NCBI GenBank assembly: GCA_016793465.1
Contig: JAEUJW010000041.1
Location: forward strand, 34,726-98,725
Reading direction: 5' to 3'
Source: Myxococcales bacterium
GTDB lineage: Bacteria; Myxococcota; Polyangia; Nannocystales; Nannocystaceae
Length of the DNA stretch: 64,000 bases
How positions within the stretch are numbered: the stretch's first letter is position 1; every line of letters starts with the position of its first letter. This document shows positions 8,340-16,631 of this stretch, one piece after another. The translations under genes and the position numbers were made by a program. The notes under the pieces are model-generated. The model was not told where the DNA came from, ran no database searches, and worked only from the letters and a program-made list of their open reading frames with translations.

Positions 8340-11003
8340 ATGATCGTCTGGCCGAAGAAGGTCGCCGAGCTGATCGGCGAGATCGCTGGCCGCGTCGACG
8401 GCGAGCCCGACGAGCCCGAGGCGCCGGAGGAGGACTCGCCGATCGCGGAGATCCTGCGCATCGAGGGCATCAGCCCCGAGTTCGCCCGCATCGCCGACGA
8501 GCTCGGCGGGCCGTCGCTCCCCGCCGAGGACAGGCCGCCGAACAAGCCGCCGCCGCAGCCGAACCCCGACATCCCGCGCCACCAGGAGCTCGCCCACCTG
8601 CTGTCGCGCTTCCGCATCGACGACGAGACGGCGCAGGAGCTCGGCCTCGGGCCCCAGCCGGCGGCCCCGCCCGACGGCGCCGCGTGGGAGTTTCCGCGGT
8701 GGCACTACACCGCCGGTCAGCTCGCCGTGCTCGAGGGCAGCAGCTACCCCCACCGCTGGGACTCGTCGCGCAAGCCGCCGTACACGACGCGGCCCGCGCC
8801 GCCGATCGGCCCCGACCAGATCCCCGCGACCCCGTGGCCGCCGCCGTTCGAGCTGACGCCGCAGGAGATGCTCGCCCGCGGCCTGAAGCTGCTGCCGCAG
8901 CGCCAGGCCGGCTTCTACGTGGCGAAGGGCTGGATGACGCCGTTCGTGCGGCGGCTGGACCCGAGCGACCCGATCGTGCTCGGAGCGAAGGCCGCGCGCG
9001 CCATGCTGCCGCGGGTCGACTTCGCGACCAAAGCTCAGGCCGACGCCGAGCGCGAGGAGGCGCGCCAGGCCCGGCTGGCGCAGCGCCCGGCGCCGCCGAA
9101 GCGGCGGCGACCGATGCAGTGGGTCGCCGACAAGGGGTGGATGTACGTGACCCCGGGCAGCGACCCGTACATCGCCTGGCTGTACGCCCAGTGGGCGCGC
9201 CCGTGGCTCGAGGCGACCGACGACCCGAAGCTCGGCGACCCCGACCCCGCGGTGCAGGCCAGGGCGCGCACGCAGATGTTCGCGCGCATGGGCGCGATGG
9301 CGACGATGTTCCAGGAGGCGAGCCCGCCGTCGATCAACACCTACGACGACTGCGTGTTCAGCTACGGCGTCGGCTTCGCCATCGGCGCGCCGCAGATCGT
9401 GTGCGAGATCGTCAAGGACCCGAACATCCGCAAGCTGTTCTACCTGATCGGGCTGCACGTCACGGAGCGCAAGCTGTCGCCGTCGACCTCGATCTACGAC
9501 ATCCAGACGATCGACCTGTTCGACGAGGGCTCGCCCAACATCCAGGTGTGGGACGACAGCCACCACTGGTACGGCTTCACGCTCGGCGGCGACGGCGTGC
9601 GGACGATGGCGCCGAGCGGCAAGGGCCGGGTCGCGCCGGTCAAGGACCAGCCGCAGCCGCCGCCGGAGACGTTCACGGTCGAGACCGACAACAAGCTGAT
9701 CAAGGGCCGGGTCGGCAAGTCGAGCGACTCGCAGTTCGCCGACGGGCCGCTGTCGAACAGCGAGAAGTACTACCACGCCTACCAGCGCCTCTCGAACCGC
9801 GACGGCCGCGAGATGGAGGTGATCGCGGCGTTCATCGCGGTCGCCGAGGACGAGCTGACGCGCAAGAGCGTCAACGACGTCAACCAGCGGCGGATCACCG
9901 CGCGCGCGACCGTCGACGAGGGCGTGTGCGCGACGTTCACCGAGGCGGGCTACACGTTCGTGTCGATGTGCGTGCACAACTGGGCGATCCCAGTGCAGGC
10001 GCCCGACCCCAAGGCCCGCGGCGACAGGGCGATCTGGCTCGGCCAGCTGGTCTCGGGCTTCCTGCGCGCCAAGGACGCCGCCGCCGTCAAGGCCCTGCGG
10101 GCGTCGCTGGTGTCGCGGCCGGCCGACAAGGAGGGCAAGGAGCCCCCGCCCAAGCTGCCGTACCACAACCCGGGCGGCGTCGGCGAGGGGCGCTTCAGCG
10201 AGCGGCCGCTCGACGACGCCTGGCTCGACACGCTCACCGGGCACGGCAAGACCGACGACATCGAGCTGTGGTGGGAGATGGCCCAGGCCCACGACGCGCT
10301 GATCGCCAAGGGGCTCGCGCGCATGGTCATGTCGCTGCTCGAGTGGAACCGCTACCACACCGGGATCAAGGAGTGCGCGGCGAAGATCCGCAGGAAGGAG
10401 GACCCGACGATCAGCATGTTCGACGAGAAGGTCCGCTCGTACAACTGGGGCTGGCGCTTCAAGCGGCTGCGCGACTACTGGCTGCGCATGACCAACGGCC
10501 ACAACTTCTACCACCCGCTGATCAGCGTGATGCGCGGCTCGGGCATCGACCACGCCGAGGTCGGCGCGGGCGGGATCCGGCGCTGGCCGCGGGCCCACGC
10601 GCTGCTCCGCCAGCCGCGCGGCGTGCCGTTCACCAAGTTCCCCGACTTCAACATCGCCACGCCGCTGCAGCTGAAGGACGTGCCGGCCAGGCACTACCCG
10701 GCCACGCGCGGCAACGAGTTCGGCGACGGGGCGGTCCGCGAGGACTTCTACGACCTCGGCCCGCTCGAGCGGTTCAAGCTGCCGGCGCTGATGCACGAGT
10801 ACGGGCGGTTCTTCGAGATCCGCGACGCCAGCGTCGACCGCTTCGCGCGGCCGCTGACCGCGACGGTGCGGCTGCTCGGCAAGGAGACGGTGCTGACCTG
10901 CGACGCGCTCGGCAAGCAGTCCACCGCGGGCACGCCGCTCGCCGACGGCTACGAGCCGGAGTGGCCCGAGGCGCCCGCGCCGAACTGGTTCCACCCCGAC
11001 TGA
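8340..11003 (+). CDS. Large conserved-looking protein of unknown function, 887 aa
   Basis: Cytoplasmic-looking protein with no signal peptide or membrane segment. It has an acidic, Pro-rich N-terminus (residues 20-100), then a basic Ala/Arg-rich helix around 225-255, then globular sequence rich in Trp, Tyr and His. Noticeable motifs are NTYDDCVFSYGVGFAIGAP near 335-353, DDSHHWYGFTLGGDG near 402, NGHNFYHPLISVMRGSG near 717, and a C-terminal ending in a Trp/Pro-rich stretch. The TYDDCVFSYGVGF element is faintly reminiscent of lysozyme-like active-site strands, but that is too weak for a call. It is coupled to the paralogous-family gene upstream (stop TGA, then ATG 6 bp later with GAGG between) and converges on the nine-gene operon at 11.0-17.7 kb. 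Function unknown; I infer it is the catalytic or largest structural member of the same system. Confidence 0.75.
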   Translation: MIVWPKKVAELIGEIAGRVDGEPDEPEAPEEDSPIAEILRIEGISPEFARIADELGGPSLPAEDRPPNKPPPQPNPDIPRHQELAHLLSRFRIDDETAQELGLGPQPAAPPDGAAWEFPRWHYTAGQLAVLEGSSYPHRWDSSRKPPYTTRPAPPIGPDQIPATPWPPPFELTPQEMLARGLKLLPQRQAGFYVAKGWMTPFVRRLDPSDPIVLGAKAARAMLPRVDFATKAQADAEREEARQARLAQRPAPPKRRRPMQWVADKGWMYVTPGSDPYIAWLYAQWARPWLEATDDPKLGDPDPAVQARARTQMFARMGAMATMFQEASPPSINTYDDCVFSYGVGFAIGAPQIVCEIVKDPNIRKLFYLIGLHVTERKLSPSTSIYDIQTIDLFDEGSPNIQVWDDSHHWYGFTLGGDGVRTMAPSGKGRVAPVKDQPQPPPETFTVETDNKLIKGRVGKSSDSQFADGPLSNSEKYYHAYQRLSNRDGREMEVIAAFIAVAEDELTRKSVNDVNQRRITARATVDEGVCATFTEAGYTFVSMCVHNWAIPVQAPDPKARGDRAIWLGQLVSGFLRAKDAAAVKALRASLVSRPADKEGKEPPPKLPYHNPGGVGEGRFSERPLDDAWLDTLTGHGKTDDIELWWEMAQAHDALIAKGLARMVMSLLEWNRYHTGIKECAAKIRRKEDPTISMFDEKVRSYNWGWRFKRLRDYWLRMTNGHNFYHPLISVMRGSGIDHAEVGAGGIRRWPRAHALLRQPRGVPFTKFPDFNIATPLQLKDVPARHYPATRGNEFGDGAVREDFYDLGPLERFKLPALMHEYGRFFEIRDASVDRFARPLTATVRLLGKETVLTCDALGKQSTAGTPLADGYEPEWPEAPAPNWFHPD

Positions 11004-11018
11004 GCGGCGGGCCGCTCA
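11001..11018. terminator. Bidirectional hairpin containing both stop codons
   Basis: Perfect inverted repeat TGAGCGGC-GG-GCCGCTCA. The left arm begins with the TGA of the plus-strand 887-aa gene and the right arm ends with the complement of the TGA of the minus-strand 201-aa gene. The two converging genes therefore terminate within one shared 8-bp stem. There is no T-tract, as is common in high-GC terminators. Confidence 0.6.
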
Positions 11019-11621
11019 GAAGCCGAGGGTGACGGCGCCGCCGGTCAGCAGCTCGCCGGGCTCGGGCTGCTGCGAGGCGACGACCGCGTCGTCGGCGTGC
11101 GCCAGCTCGTCGGCGAGGCGGAAGCGGACGTCGGCGTCGGCGAGGCGGGCGCGGGCGTCGGCGAGGGTCAGGCCGACGACCTTCGGCACCACGCGCATGC
11201 GCTCGGCGGTCGGCGACGGCGGCACCGGGACGATGCGGAACTTCAGCGAGCTCGCGGCCTTCAGCTCGTAGTTGTAGCGGCTGGCGTACGAGGCGTCGAC
11301 GGGGGCGGCCATCATGCGCATGCGCGGCGCGCTGGACTTGCCGCTGGTCTCGCCGGAGCCGGTGAGCGCGAGGGCCACGGTGATCTCGGCGGTGACCTCG
11401 GGGATCTGGTACCACGTCGGCTGGTAGCCGATCTGGCGCAGCAGGCGGTCGGGGTCGTCGGGGCCGGAGGCGGCCGCGAGCGCGCGCACGTTGTCGATGG
11501 TCGCGGCGTCGAGGGCCTTCTGGGCCTCGGCCACGCTGCGACCGACCTCGGCGATCAGGTCGCCGAGCGGGGCCGAGAGGGCGTCGAGCATCTGTTCAGG
11601 ACGGTCGGGGGTCATGTTCAT
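11016..11621 (-). CDS. Paralogous family protein with C-terminal PASTA domain
   Basis: Last gene of the minus-strand operon, 201 aa, no signal peptide. The N-terminal two thirds follow the family layout: LIAEVGRSVAEAQKALDAAT (about 18-37), the signature LLRQIGYQPTWYQIPEVTAEITVAL (about 60-85), and YASRYNYELKAASSLKFRIV (about 107-126). The final 60 residues form a PASTA-like domain (VPKVVGLTLADARARLADAD, then QQPEPGELLTGGAVTLGF). PASTA domains bind muropeptides in Ser/Thr kinases and penicillin-binding proteins, but here there is no export signal, so that role is not assumed. Its start overlaps the end of the preceding gene by 26 bp; ATG 11615 (MTPDRPEQM) is an alternative start with a better-placed AGGA. 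Confidence 0.8.
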   Translation of the reverse strand: MNMTPDRPEQMLDALSAPLGDLIAEVGRSVAEAQKALDAATIDNVRALAAASGPDDPDRLLRQIGYQPTWYQIPEVTAEITVALALTGSGETSGKSSAPRMRMMAAPVDASYASRYNYELKAASSLKFRIVPVPPSPTAERMRVVPKVVGLTLADARARLADADVRFRLADELAHADDAVVASQQPEPGELLTGGAVTLGF

Positions 11622-12705
11622 CCTGTCTGCCGATGGCGATGAGGACCACCGAGCCCGCGGTCACCGCGGCCTCGGGCTTGGGGCGCTGCAGCACGACGCG
11701 GCCGTGCTGGCCGGCGTCGGTCACGAGTTGATGCACGATCTCCACGCCGAGCCCGCGCTCCGCCAGCTTGCGGCGGGCCAGCGCCTCGGTGTAGCCGAGC
11801 AGGCGCGGGGCCACCAGCCCCGGGCGCGGCTGGCTCGGCGGGGTCTCGGGCACGAACGCGAGGTCGAGCGTGCCGAGCGCGCCGCCGCCGATCTTCTCGA
11901 TGTGGCGCGACTGCGGCAGCGCCACGCGCTCGCTGTCGCTGCCGGGCAGCACCCGCAGCGACAGCGAGACCTTGCCGAGCTGCAGGCCGGCCTGGTCGTC
12001 GCGCAGGCGTCGCTGCACGCGCTGGAGCTGCGACGCGGTGGTCTGGGCGAGGTCGGCGATGGTCGCCTCGGGCGGCGCCACGGCCTGCGCGGCCGCCAGC
12101 TGCTGCTGCAGCTGCGCGAGCTCGCCGTCCTTGTCGGCCAGCGCCTGCGCGTGCTGCTGCTGCTCCGCCGCGCGCTCGGCGTCGCGGGCGGCGCCCAGCT
12201 GGGCGGCGAGCGCGGCGAGGGCCTCGTCCCTGGCCTTGCCGAGCTGCAGGGCCTGGGCGGCGAGGGCCTCGTCCTTCGCCTTGCCGAGCTGCAGGGCCTG
12301 GGCGGCGAGGGCCTCGTCCCTGGCCTTGGTGAGCTGCACGGTCAGGGCGGCGAGCGCGTCGTCGTCGCTCGGCGCGGACGGCCGCGCGTCGAGGGCTTCG
12401 CCGTCGACTCGGTCCCCCGGGGGATACACGAGCTGGCCGAAGTCGCAGGCCGCGGCCTTGAACTCGAGCGGCCGCTCGCTGGCGACGACGAACGTGTCGG
12501 CGACCCGCAGCAGCAGCTGCAGGCGCGGCTGGTAGTCGACGATGCTGAGCCGCGACAGCAGCACGAGCGTGCCGTCCTCGGCGGTCGCGCCGGCGACGAG
12601 CACCTTGGGCGCGCCGTCGACGGTGAACAGGCGCACCTGCGCGTCGAGCTGCGCGCGCGGCTTGTCCTCGCGGTCGACGATCCGGGCGGTGATGGTCAGC
12701 GACAT
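11596..12705 (-). CDS. Beta-sandwich / coiled-coil / PASTA-like protein
   Basis: 369-aa soluble protein. Residues 1-95 look like a transthyretin- or carboxypeptidase-regulatory-type beta sandwich (MSLTITARIVDREDKP, LFTVDGAPKVLVAGATAEDG). Residues about 110-215 are a long coiled coil, part of which is three near-identical 15-residue repeats (LQLGKAKDEALAAQA). About 230-290 is a degenerate version of the LGFxPxFYxF family core. The C-terminal 70 residues are PASTA-like (APRLLGYTEALARRKLAERG, then GSVVLIAIG). A strong GAGGAG ribosome-binding site precedes the ATG. It overlaps the downstream gene by 26 bp. The coiled coil and paired end domains suggest a structural or scaffolding component of whatever the operon builds; the function is unknown. 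Confidence 0.75.
   Translation of the reverse strand: MSLTITARIVDREDKPRAQLDAQVRLFTVDGAPKVLVAGATAEDGTLVLLSRLSIVDYQPRLQLLLRVADTFVVASERPLEFKAAACDFGQLVYPPGDRVDGEALDARPSAPSDDDALAALTVQLTKARDEALAAQALQLGKAKDEALAAQALQLGKARDEALAALAAQLGAARDAERAAEQQQHAQALADKDGELAQLQQQLAAAQAVAPPEATIADLAQTTASQLQRVQRRLRDDQAGLQLGKVSLSLRVLPGSDSERVALPQSRHIEKIGGGALGTLDLAFVPETPPSQPRPGLVAPRLLGYTEALARRKLAERGLGVEIVHQLVTDAGQHGRVVLQRPKPEAAVTAGSVVLIAIGRQDEHDPRPS
12212..12346 (-). repeat. Three tandem 45-bp coding repeats
   Basis: Three adjacent, nearly identical 45-bp units (12212-12256, 12257-12301, 12302-12346) encode 15-residue coiled-coil repeats of consensus LQLGKAKDEALAAQA. The near identity at DNA level points to recent expansion or ongoing homogenisation. 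Confidence 0.8.
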
Positions 12706-12724
12706 GCGGTCTCACTCCTCGGGG

Positions 12725-13414
12725 CTAAACCTGGCCCCTGGGCACCTGGATCATCAGGGTCTCGGTCGCGCCGGGCGCGTCGACGACGACGACGACGGCG
12801 TCGGCGAGCTCGTCGGGGTCGATGCGCAGGGTCGTCTCGGCGTAGCCGGCGTCGTCGGTGCGGACGAGGCCGGCGGTGAGCTCGGTCTTCGGCGAGGGCG
12901 CCGCGCCGTCGGACAGCTCGGCGCTGCGCTCGCGGTCGACGTTGGCCTGCACGGCCACGCCGGCCTGCGGGGCGCCGAGCGCGTCGGTCACGCGCGCGAC
13001 CAGCCCGATCTCGAGCGGCGCGCGGCGGACGAGCGAGCAGCGCAGCACGGTCGCCGCGCGCACGCCGGTGATCGGGACGGCGACGAACGCCCCGCGGATG
13101 GTGCTGGTCGCCTCGCCGCTGTAGGTGTCGCCGGCGGCCTGGCGGGCGGCCGGGGCAAGCATCAGCGTGCGGCTGGTCGGCGACTTGCCGGCGTCGGACG
13201 GGCCGCCCGGGGCGCCGCGCATGGCGAACGTCATCTTCAGCTCGAACTCGACGCGCGGCAGGTGGTAGCCGACCGCCGGCTGTCCGGGTCGGCCGGGCAC
13301 CTCGCTCTGGTCGAGCTGTCGCTGCGCCTCCTGGATGCCCTGGGCCAGGGCCAGCAGGTAGTTGTCGAGGGTCGTCTCGATGAGGTCGTCGATCTGGTTC
13401 GAGTCGTCAGCCAT
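12725..13414 (-). CDS. Paralogous family protein with C-terminal Ig-like domain
   Basis: 229 aa from ATG 13414 (MADDSNQIDD), chosen because GAGAGAGG lies just upstream and the family N-terminal helix begins there. The first 150 residues follow the family plan: TTLDNYLLALAQGIQEAQRQ, the shortened signature VGYHLPRVEFELKMTF, and SGEATSTIRGAFVAVPITG in place of the usual AEGSSxLRTKLVPVP. Residues about 150-229 resemble a bacterial Ig-like (Big-1-type) domain: IGLVARVTDALGAPQAGVAV, then TDDAGYAETTLRID. The ATG overlaps the stop of the upstream gene by 8 bp (ATGGCTGA), which suggests translational coupling. A gap of 19 bp separates it from the next gene. Function unknown. Confidence 0.75.
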   Translation of the reverse strand: MADDSNQIDDLIETTLDNYLLALAQGIQEAQRQLDQSEVPGRPGQPAVGYHLPRVEFELKMTFAMRGAPGGPSDAGKSPTSRTLMLAPAARQAAGDTYSGEATSTIRGAFVAVPITGVRAATVLRCSLVRRAPLEIGLVARVTDALGAPQAGVAVQANVDRERSAELSDGAAPSPKTELTAGLVRTDDAGYAETTLRIDPDELADAVVVVVDAPGATETLMIQVPRGQV

Positions 13415-14285
13415 GGCGCCTCTCTCGTCGGCGATCGTCGAGGCGGCGATCGCTGTCACGGGCCTCGCGGCGGCGAGACTGCACGAGTTCACGGGCGGCC
13501 GCCATCCGCCCGTCGCGCGCCTGCTCGGCGCGTTCGGCCTGGGCCGCGCGCTCGCGCTCGCGCGCCTGCGTGCGGCTGGTGGCCGCGGCGCTGCGCTCGT
13601 CGTGGCGGCGCTGCTGCCAGGCGTCGGCGTGGCGGGCCTCGGCCGCGCGGGTCGCCAGCGCGGCGGCGCGGTCGGCCTGGCGGCGCTGCTGCCACGCGAG
13701 CGCGCGCTCGGCCTCGGCGGCGCGCGACTCGGCGGCGTGCTGGCGCTGCTCGGCCCAGCGCCGGCCGATCTTCGCGTCGGCGGCGGCCCGGGCGGCGGCC
13801 TCGGCGAGCGCGCGGGCCTCGGCCTCGGCGGCCGCGAGCGCGGCGATGCGGGCCTGCAGCCACTCGCGGTGGCGATCGGCGGCCTCGGCCTCGCGGGCGG
13901 CGTGGCGGCGCTGCTCGGCGCGGCGGGCCGCGAGCGAGCGGGCCGCCGCCTGCTGGGCCAGCGCGCGCAGCTGGTCGTCGTGACGCGCGAGGCGGCGGTC
14001 CTCGAGGCGGCTCTCCTTGGTGTGGATCTTGACCGGGAAGCAGCGCTCGCGGCGCGGGTCCTCGGGGGCCGGCGCGGCGGCCCCGGACATGGCGCGCAGC
14101 TGGTCCTCGAGGCGCTGCTTCTCGGCCAGCAGCGCCTGCAGCTCGGGCGGCAGGGCCGCGGCGACGGCGGGCGCCGACGCCTCGACGTCCGCGGGCGCGG
14201 CGGCCCCGGGCGCCGACGTCGACGCCGGCGGGGCCGGGTCGGCGTCGGCGTCGAGCAGGTCCTGCCAGTCGACGTAGCCGGCCAT
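13407..14285 (-). CDS. Ala/Arg-rich coiled-coil protein
   Basis: 292 aa, starting MAGYVDWQDLLDADADP at ATG 14285, 5 bp after the stop of the upstream gene. After an Ala/Pro-rich acidic N-terminal 60 residues there is LPPELQALLAEKQRLEDQLR and then a continuous, extremely Ala/Arg/Glu/Gln-rich helix to the C-terminus. That helix is built of loosely repeated segments of about 25 residues (WAEQRQHAAESRAAEAERAL, WQQRRQADRAAALATRAAEA, WQQRRHDERSAAATSRTQAR). No catalytic motif is visible. It is likely a long coiled-coil scaffold for the neighbouring family proteins. Reading frames on both strands are open across this region, but the operon spacing and the ATGGCTGA overlap with the next gene support this one. 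Confidence 0.65.
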   Translation of the reverse strand: MAGYVDWQDLLDADADPAPPASTSAPGAAAPADVEASAPAVAAALPPELQALLAEKQRLEDQLRAMSGAAAPAPEDPRRERCFPVKIHTKESRLEDRRLARHDDQLRALAQQAAARSLAARRAEQRRHAAREAEAADRHREWLQARIAALAAAEAEARALAEAAARAAADAKIGRRWAEQRQHAAESRAAEAERALAWQQRRQADRAAALATRAAEARHADAWQQRRHDERSAAATSRTQARERERAAQAERAEQARDGRMAAARELVQSRRREARDSDRRLDDRRRERRHG

Positions 14286-14290
14286 GGGCG

Positions 14291-14887
14291 TCAGCCGCCG
14301 CCCTCGCCGGGCTCCGCGGCCGCGGCCGCGGCCTGCTCGCGCTCGACGATCCTGCGGATGCGCTCCTCGAGGACCGCGGGCGGCGGGACCGGGACCAGCT
14401 TGGTGCGCATCAGGCTCGAGCCCTCGGCCGAGTACTGGTACTTCGACGCGAACGAGGCGCTGACCGAGCTCGAGCGGGCGTGCACGCCGCCCGACATGAA
14501 GCCGAACGCGACCCCGGCGTTGGTCGAGCTCTTCGAGGCCTTGCGCTCGTGCGCGGCGGTGTAGCTCATGCTGATCGAGATCTTGACCTCGATGATGGTG
14601 TCGACGAACTGGTAGAACGTCGGCGTGAAGCCGAGCTCGAGCATCGACAGCTTCTTGCCGTCGAAGTCGACGTAGGCCTCGCGCTGCTCGACGACCGTGG
14701 CGTCGGGGTCGTCGGGGTCGGGGACCTCGATCTCGTACTTGCCGGACATCATCTGCGCCATGCGCAGGCCGACGCGATCGAGCTCGAACTGGGCCTCGGC
14801 GACGGCCAGGCCCATGCTCTTGATCATCGCCGGGAACGGGACGTCGAGCAGCTGCTGGCCGATGCTGGTTCTGCTGGGGGTTGCCAT
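14291..14887 (-). CDS. Paralogous family protein, unknown function
   Basis: 198 aa without export signal; ATG 14887 is preceded by GAGAGAGGTG. It is a clear full-length family member: SIGQQLLDVPFPAMIKSMGL at the N-terminus, helix AVAEAQFELDRVGLRMAQMM (about 28-47), signature SMLELGFTPTFYQFVDTIIE (about 80-99) followed by VKISISMSY, a Ser/Lys/His-rich middle, SFASKYQYSAEGSSLMRTKL then VPVPPPAVLEERIRRIVERE (about 145-185), and an Ala/Glu/Gly tail. It is closest to its upstream neighbour, with which it shares LDVPFPAMI/LNVPMGDMI starts and the AEGSS-LRTKLVPVPPP block. The pair probably arose by tandem duplication. Function unknown. Confidence 0.8.
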   Translation of the reverse strand: MATPSRTSIGQQLLDVPFPAMIKSMGLAVAEAQFELDRVGLRMAQMMSGKYEIEVPDPDDPDATVVEQREAYVDFDGKKLSMLELGFTPTFYQFVDTIIEVKISISMSYTAAHERKASKSSTNAGVAFGFMSGGVHARSSSVSASFASKYQYSAEGSSLMRTKLVPVPPPAVLEERIRRIVEREQAAAAAAEPGEGGG

Positions 14888-14902
14888 GTCCGTTCACCTC
14901 TC

Positions 14903-15553
14903 TCAGGGGTTGTCGGGGTTGCCTTGACCGGGCTCCTCGGGCGGGGGGGCGGCGGCCTTGGCGGCCTCGGCCTCGACCATGCGGCGGATGCGGTCCTCGA
15001 GCACCGGCGGCGGCGGCACGGGGACCAGCTTGGTGCGCAGGTAGCTCGAGCCCTCGGCGCTGTACGAGTACTTGCTGGCGTAGGTGGCGTCGACGGTCGA
15101 CACGTGGATCGCCGAGGAGCTGCGCGCCACCGTCGAGCGCTTGCGCGTGCGCGACGACACCGTGACGTCCGACTCCTTCTTGGTCGCCTTCACCTCGCTC
15201 TCGCGGGTGATCTTGATGGCGATCTTGACCTCGATGATGGTGTCGATGAACTGGTAGAAGGTCGGCGTGAAGCCGAGCTCCATCATGCTCACGCGGGCCG
15301 GCTTCTCGACGCCGTCGACGACCTCGCGGCCGAAGAACACCCGCGAGTCGACGAACACGGGCTTGTCGGTCGGCTTGCCCTCGGCGTCGACGAAGTTGCC
15401 GTCCTCGTCGCGCAGCGGCCAGCCGCCGCTCATCAGCTCGGCGACGCGGACGCTCGACTCGTCGAGCTCGAGCTGGGCGTCGGCGATGGCGAACGCCATC
15501 TGCCGGATCATGTCGCCCATGGGTACGTTCAACAACTCTTGGCCGATTGCCAT
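14903..15553 (-). CDS. Paralogous family protein, unknown function
   Basis: 216 aa; ATG 15553 has a strong GAGGAGG ribosome-binding site. Family features: IGQELLNVPMGDMIRQMAFA, helix AIADAQLELDESSVRVAELM, signature MMELGFTPTFYQFIDTIIEV then KIAIKITRE, a basic Ser-rich segment (SRTRKRSTVARSSSAI) and YASKYSYSAEGSSYLRTKLV then PVPPPPVLEDRIRRMVEAEA. Compared with the 198-aa neighbour it has an inserted segment of about 30 residues at 50-85 (DEDGNFVDAEGKPTDKPVF) that looks like an exposed beta hairpin. The tail is Pro/Glu-rich. It lies 15-19 bp from its neighbours on both sides, within one operon. Confidence 0.8.
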   Translation of the reverse strand: MAIGQELLNVPMGDMIRQMAFAIADAQLELDESSVRVAELMSGGWPLRDEDGNFVDAEGKPTDKPVFVDSRVFFGREVVDGVEKPARVSMMELGFTPTFYQFIDTIIEVKIAIKITRESEVKATKKESDVTVSSRTRKRSTVARSSSAIHVSTVDATYASKYSYSAEGSSYLRTKLVPVPPPPVLEDRIRRMVEAEAAKAAAPPPEEPGQGNPDNP

Positions 15554-15572
15554 CGGGTCCTCCTCGGGTGTC

Positions 15573-16040
15573 TCAGGGTTTGTCGGTGCGGCCCACCGAT
15601 GCCCTCAGGAGCTCCTGGAACACGGGGGGCGGGGGGACGGAGACGAACTTCGCGCGGATGGCGCTCGAAGCCGTCGCCTCGAACGAGTACTTCTGCGAGT
15701 AGCTGGCGTTCACCGAGGCGGCGAAGAAGCCGACGCTCATGCCGGCCGAGGCGCCGACCTTGAACTCGCTCGACTCGCTGATGCTGAAGGCGACGCGCGC
15801 CTCGATGGTCGCCTCGGTGAGGTGATAGAACGTCGGCGCGAACCCCATCTCGAGCATGCTGCGCGTCCGGTCCTCGCCGGGCATGCGCACGCCGGTGTCG
15901 GCGGCGGCGAGCAGCTTGGCGATGGCGATGGCGTTGCGGTCGAGCGCGTACTGGGCGTTGGCGATCGACAGGCCGAGCATCTCGATCAGCGCCGGGAGCG
16001 GCGTCTCGAGCATCATGCCCACGGGGTTGTTGTCGGCCAC
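15573..16040 (-). CDS. Paralogous family protein (shortest member), unknown function
   Basis: 155 aa, GTG start at 16040 with CAGGAG upstream. It is the minimal version of the family: VGMMLETPLPALIEMLGLSI, helix ANAQYALDRNAIAIAKLLAA, signature SMLEMGFAPTFYHLTEATIE then ARVAFSISES, a small-residue segment, YSQKYSFEATASSAIRAKFV then SVPPPPVFQELLRASVG. It lacks the long tails of the others and so outlines the core fold: an N-terminal helix pair, two hydrophobic strands around the FYH/FYQ signature, and a C-terminal PVPPPP-helix. It is the first family member of the operon, 30 bp after the TPR-like gene. Confidence 0.8.
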   Translation of the reverse strand: MADNNPVGMMLETPLPALIEMLGLSIANAQYALDRNAIAIAKLLAAADTGVRMPGEDRTRSMLEMGFAPTFYHLTEATIEARVAFSISESSEFKVGASAGMSVGFFAASVNASYSQKYSFEATASSAIRAKFVSVPPPPVFQELLRASVGRTDKP

Positions 16041-16070
16041 GGTCGGTGCTCCTGCGGGGGTGGGTCGGCG

Positions 16071-16631
16071 CTACGGGCCGGCGTCGCCGGCCAGCGCGGC
16101 CGGCAGGGGGATGGCGCGCTCGGGCGCGACGGTGTCGCGCCGGACGCTGAAGAATCGGTGGCGGTGCTGCTCCGCGAGCACGCGGGCGGCGTCGAGGTGC
16201 AGGCCGCCGCTGACCCAGCGCAGCAGCGTGGCCGCCAGCGGCATCGCGCCGGGCTGCAGGCGCACGCTCTCGGCCAGGGCGGCGCGCGCGGCCTCGCGGT
16301 CGCCGCGCTTCAGCAGGACCACGCCGCGCCGCTGGTGGACGTGGGCGAGGTCGCGGACGGCGACGTCGTGGGCCGGCGGGCGCTCGCGGTAGAGCGCGAG
16401 CGCCCTGTCGCAGTACGCCAGCACCTCGTCGGTCGCGCCCATGAGCTCGAGCGACTCGAGCGAGCACTCGAGGTTGTGGCGGAAGAACACCTCGGGCTCG
16501 CCGGTCCGCACGGCGATCGCCATGGCCTCGCGGTAGTGGGCGAGGGCCGCCTTGTGCTCGCCGGCCAGCGCGTGGAGCTTGCCTTGCTCGGTCAGGCCGA
16601 CGTGGAGGGCGCGGGTGTCGACGGCGGTCAC
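16071..16631 (-). CDS. TPR-like helical protein
   Basis: 186 aa from GTG 16631 (VTAVDTRALHVG), selected because of the GGAGG eight bases upstream and the GTGA overlap with the stop of the preceding gene. It contains two to three TPR-like helix pairs (GLTEQGKLHALAGEHKAALA, HNLECSLESLELMGATDEVL, LAHVHQRRGVVLLKRGDREA, ARAALAESVRLQPGA) and no signal peptide. TPRs mediate protein-protein contacts; the presence of a small TPR adaptor in an operon of paralogous proteins suggests an assembly or chaperone role, which is inference. Confidence 0.7.
   Translation of the reverse strand: MTAVDTRALHVGLTEQGKLHALAGEHKAALAHYREAMAIAVRTGEPEVFFRHNLECSLESLELMGATDEVLAYCDRALALYRERPPAHDVAVRDLAHVHQRRGVVLLKRGDREAARAALAESVRLQPGAMPLAATLLRWVSGGLHLDAARVLAEQHRHRFFSVRRDTVAPERAIPLPAALAGDAGP

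Noticed and set aside
11016..12705. PASTA domains as evidence for a cell-wall sensing Ser/Thr kinase
   Set aside because: No kinase domain, signal peptide or membrane segment accompanies them in these proteins.
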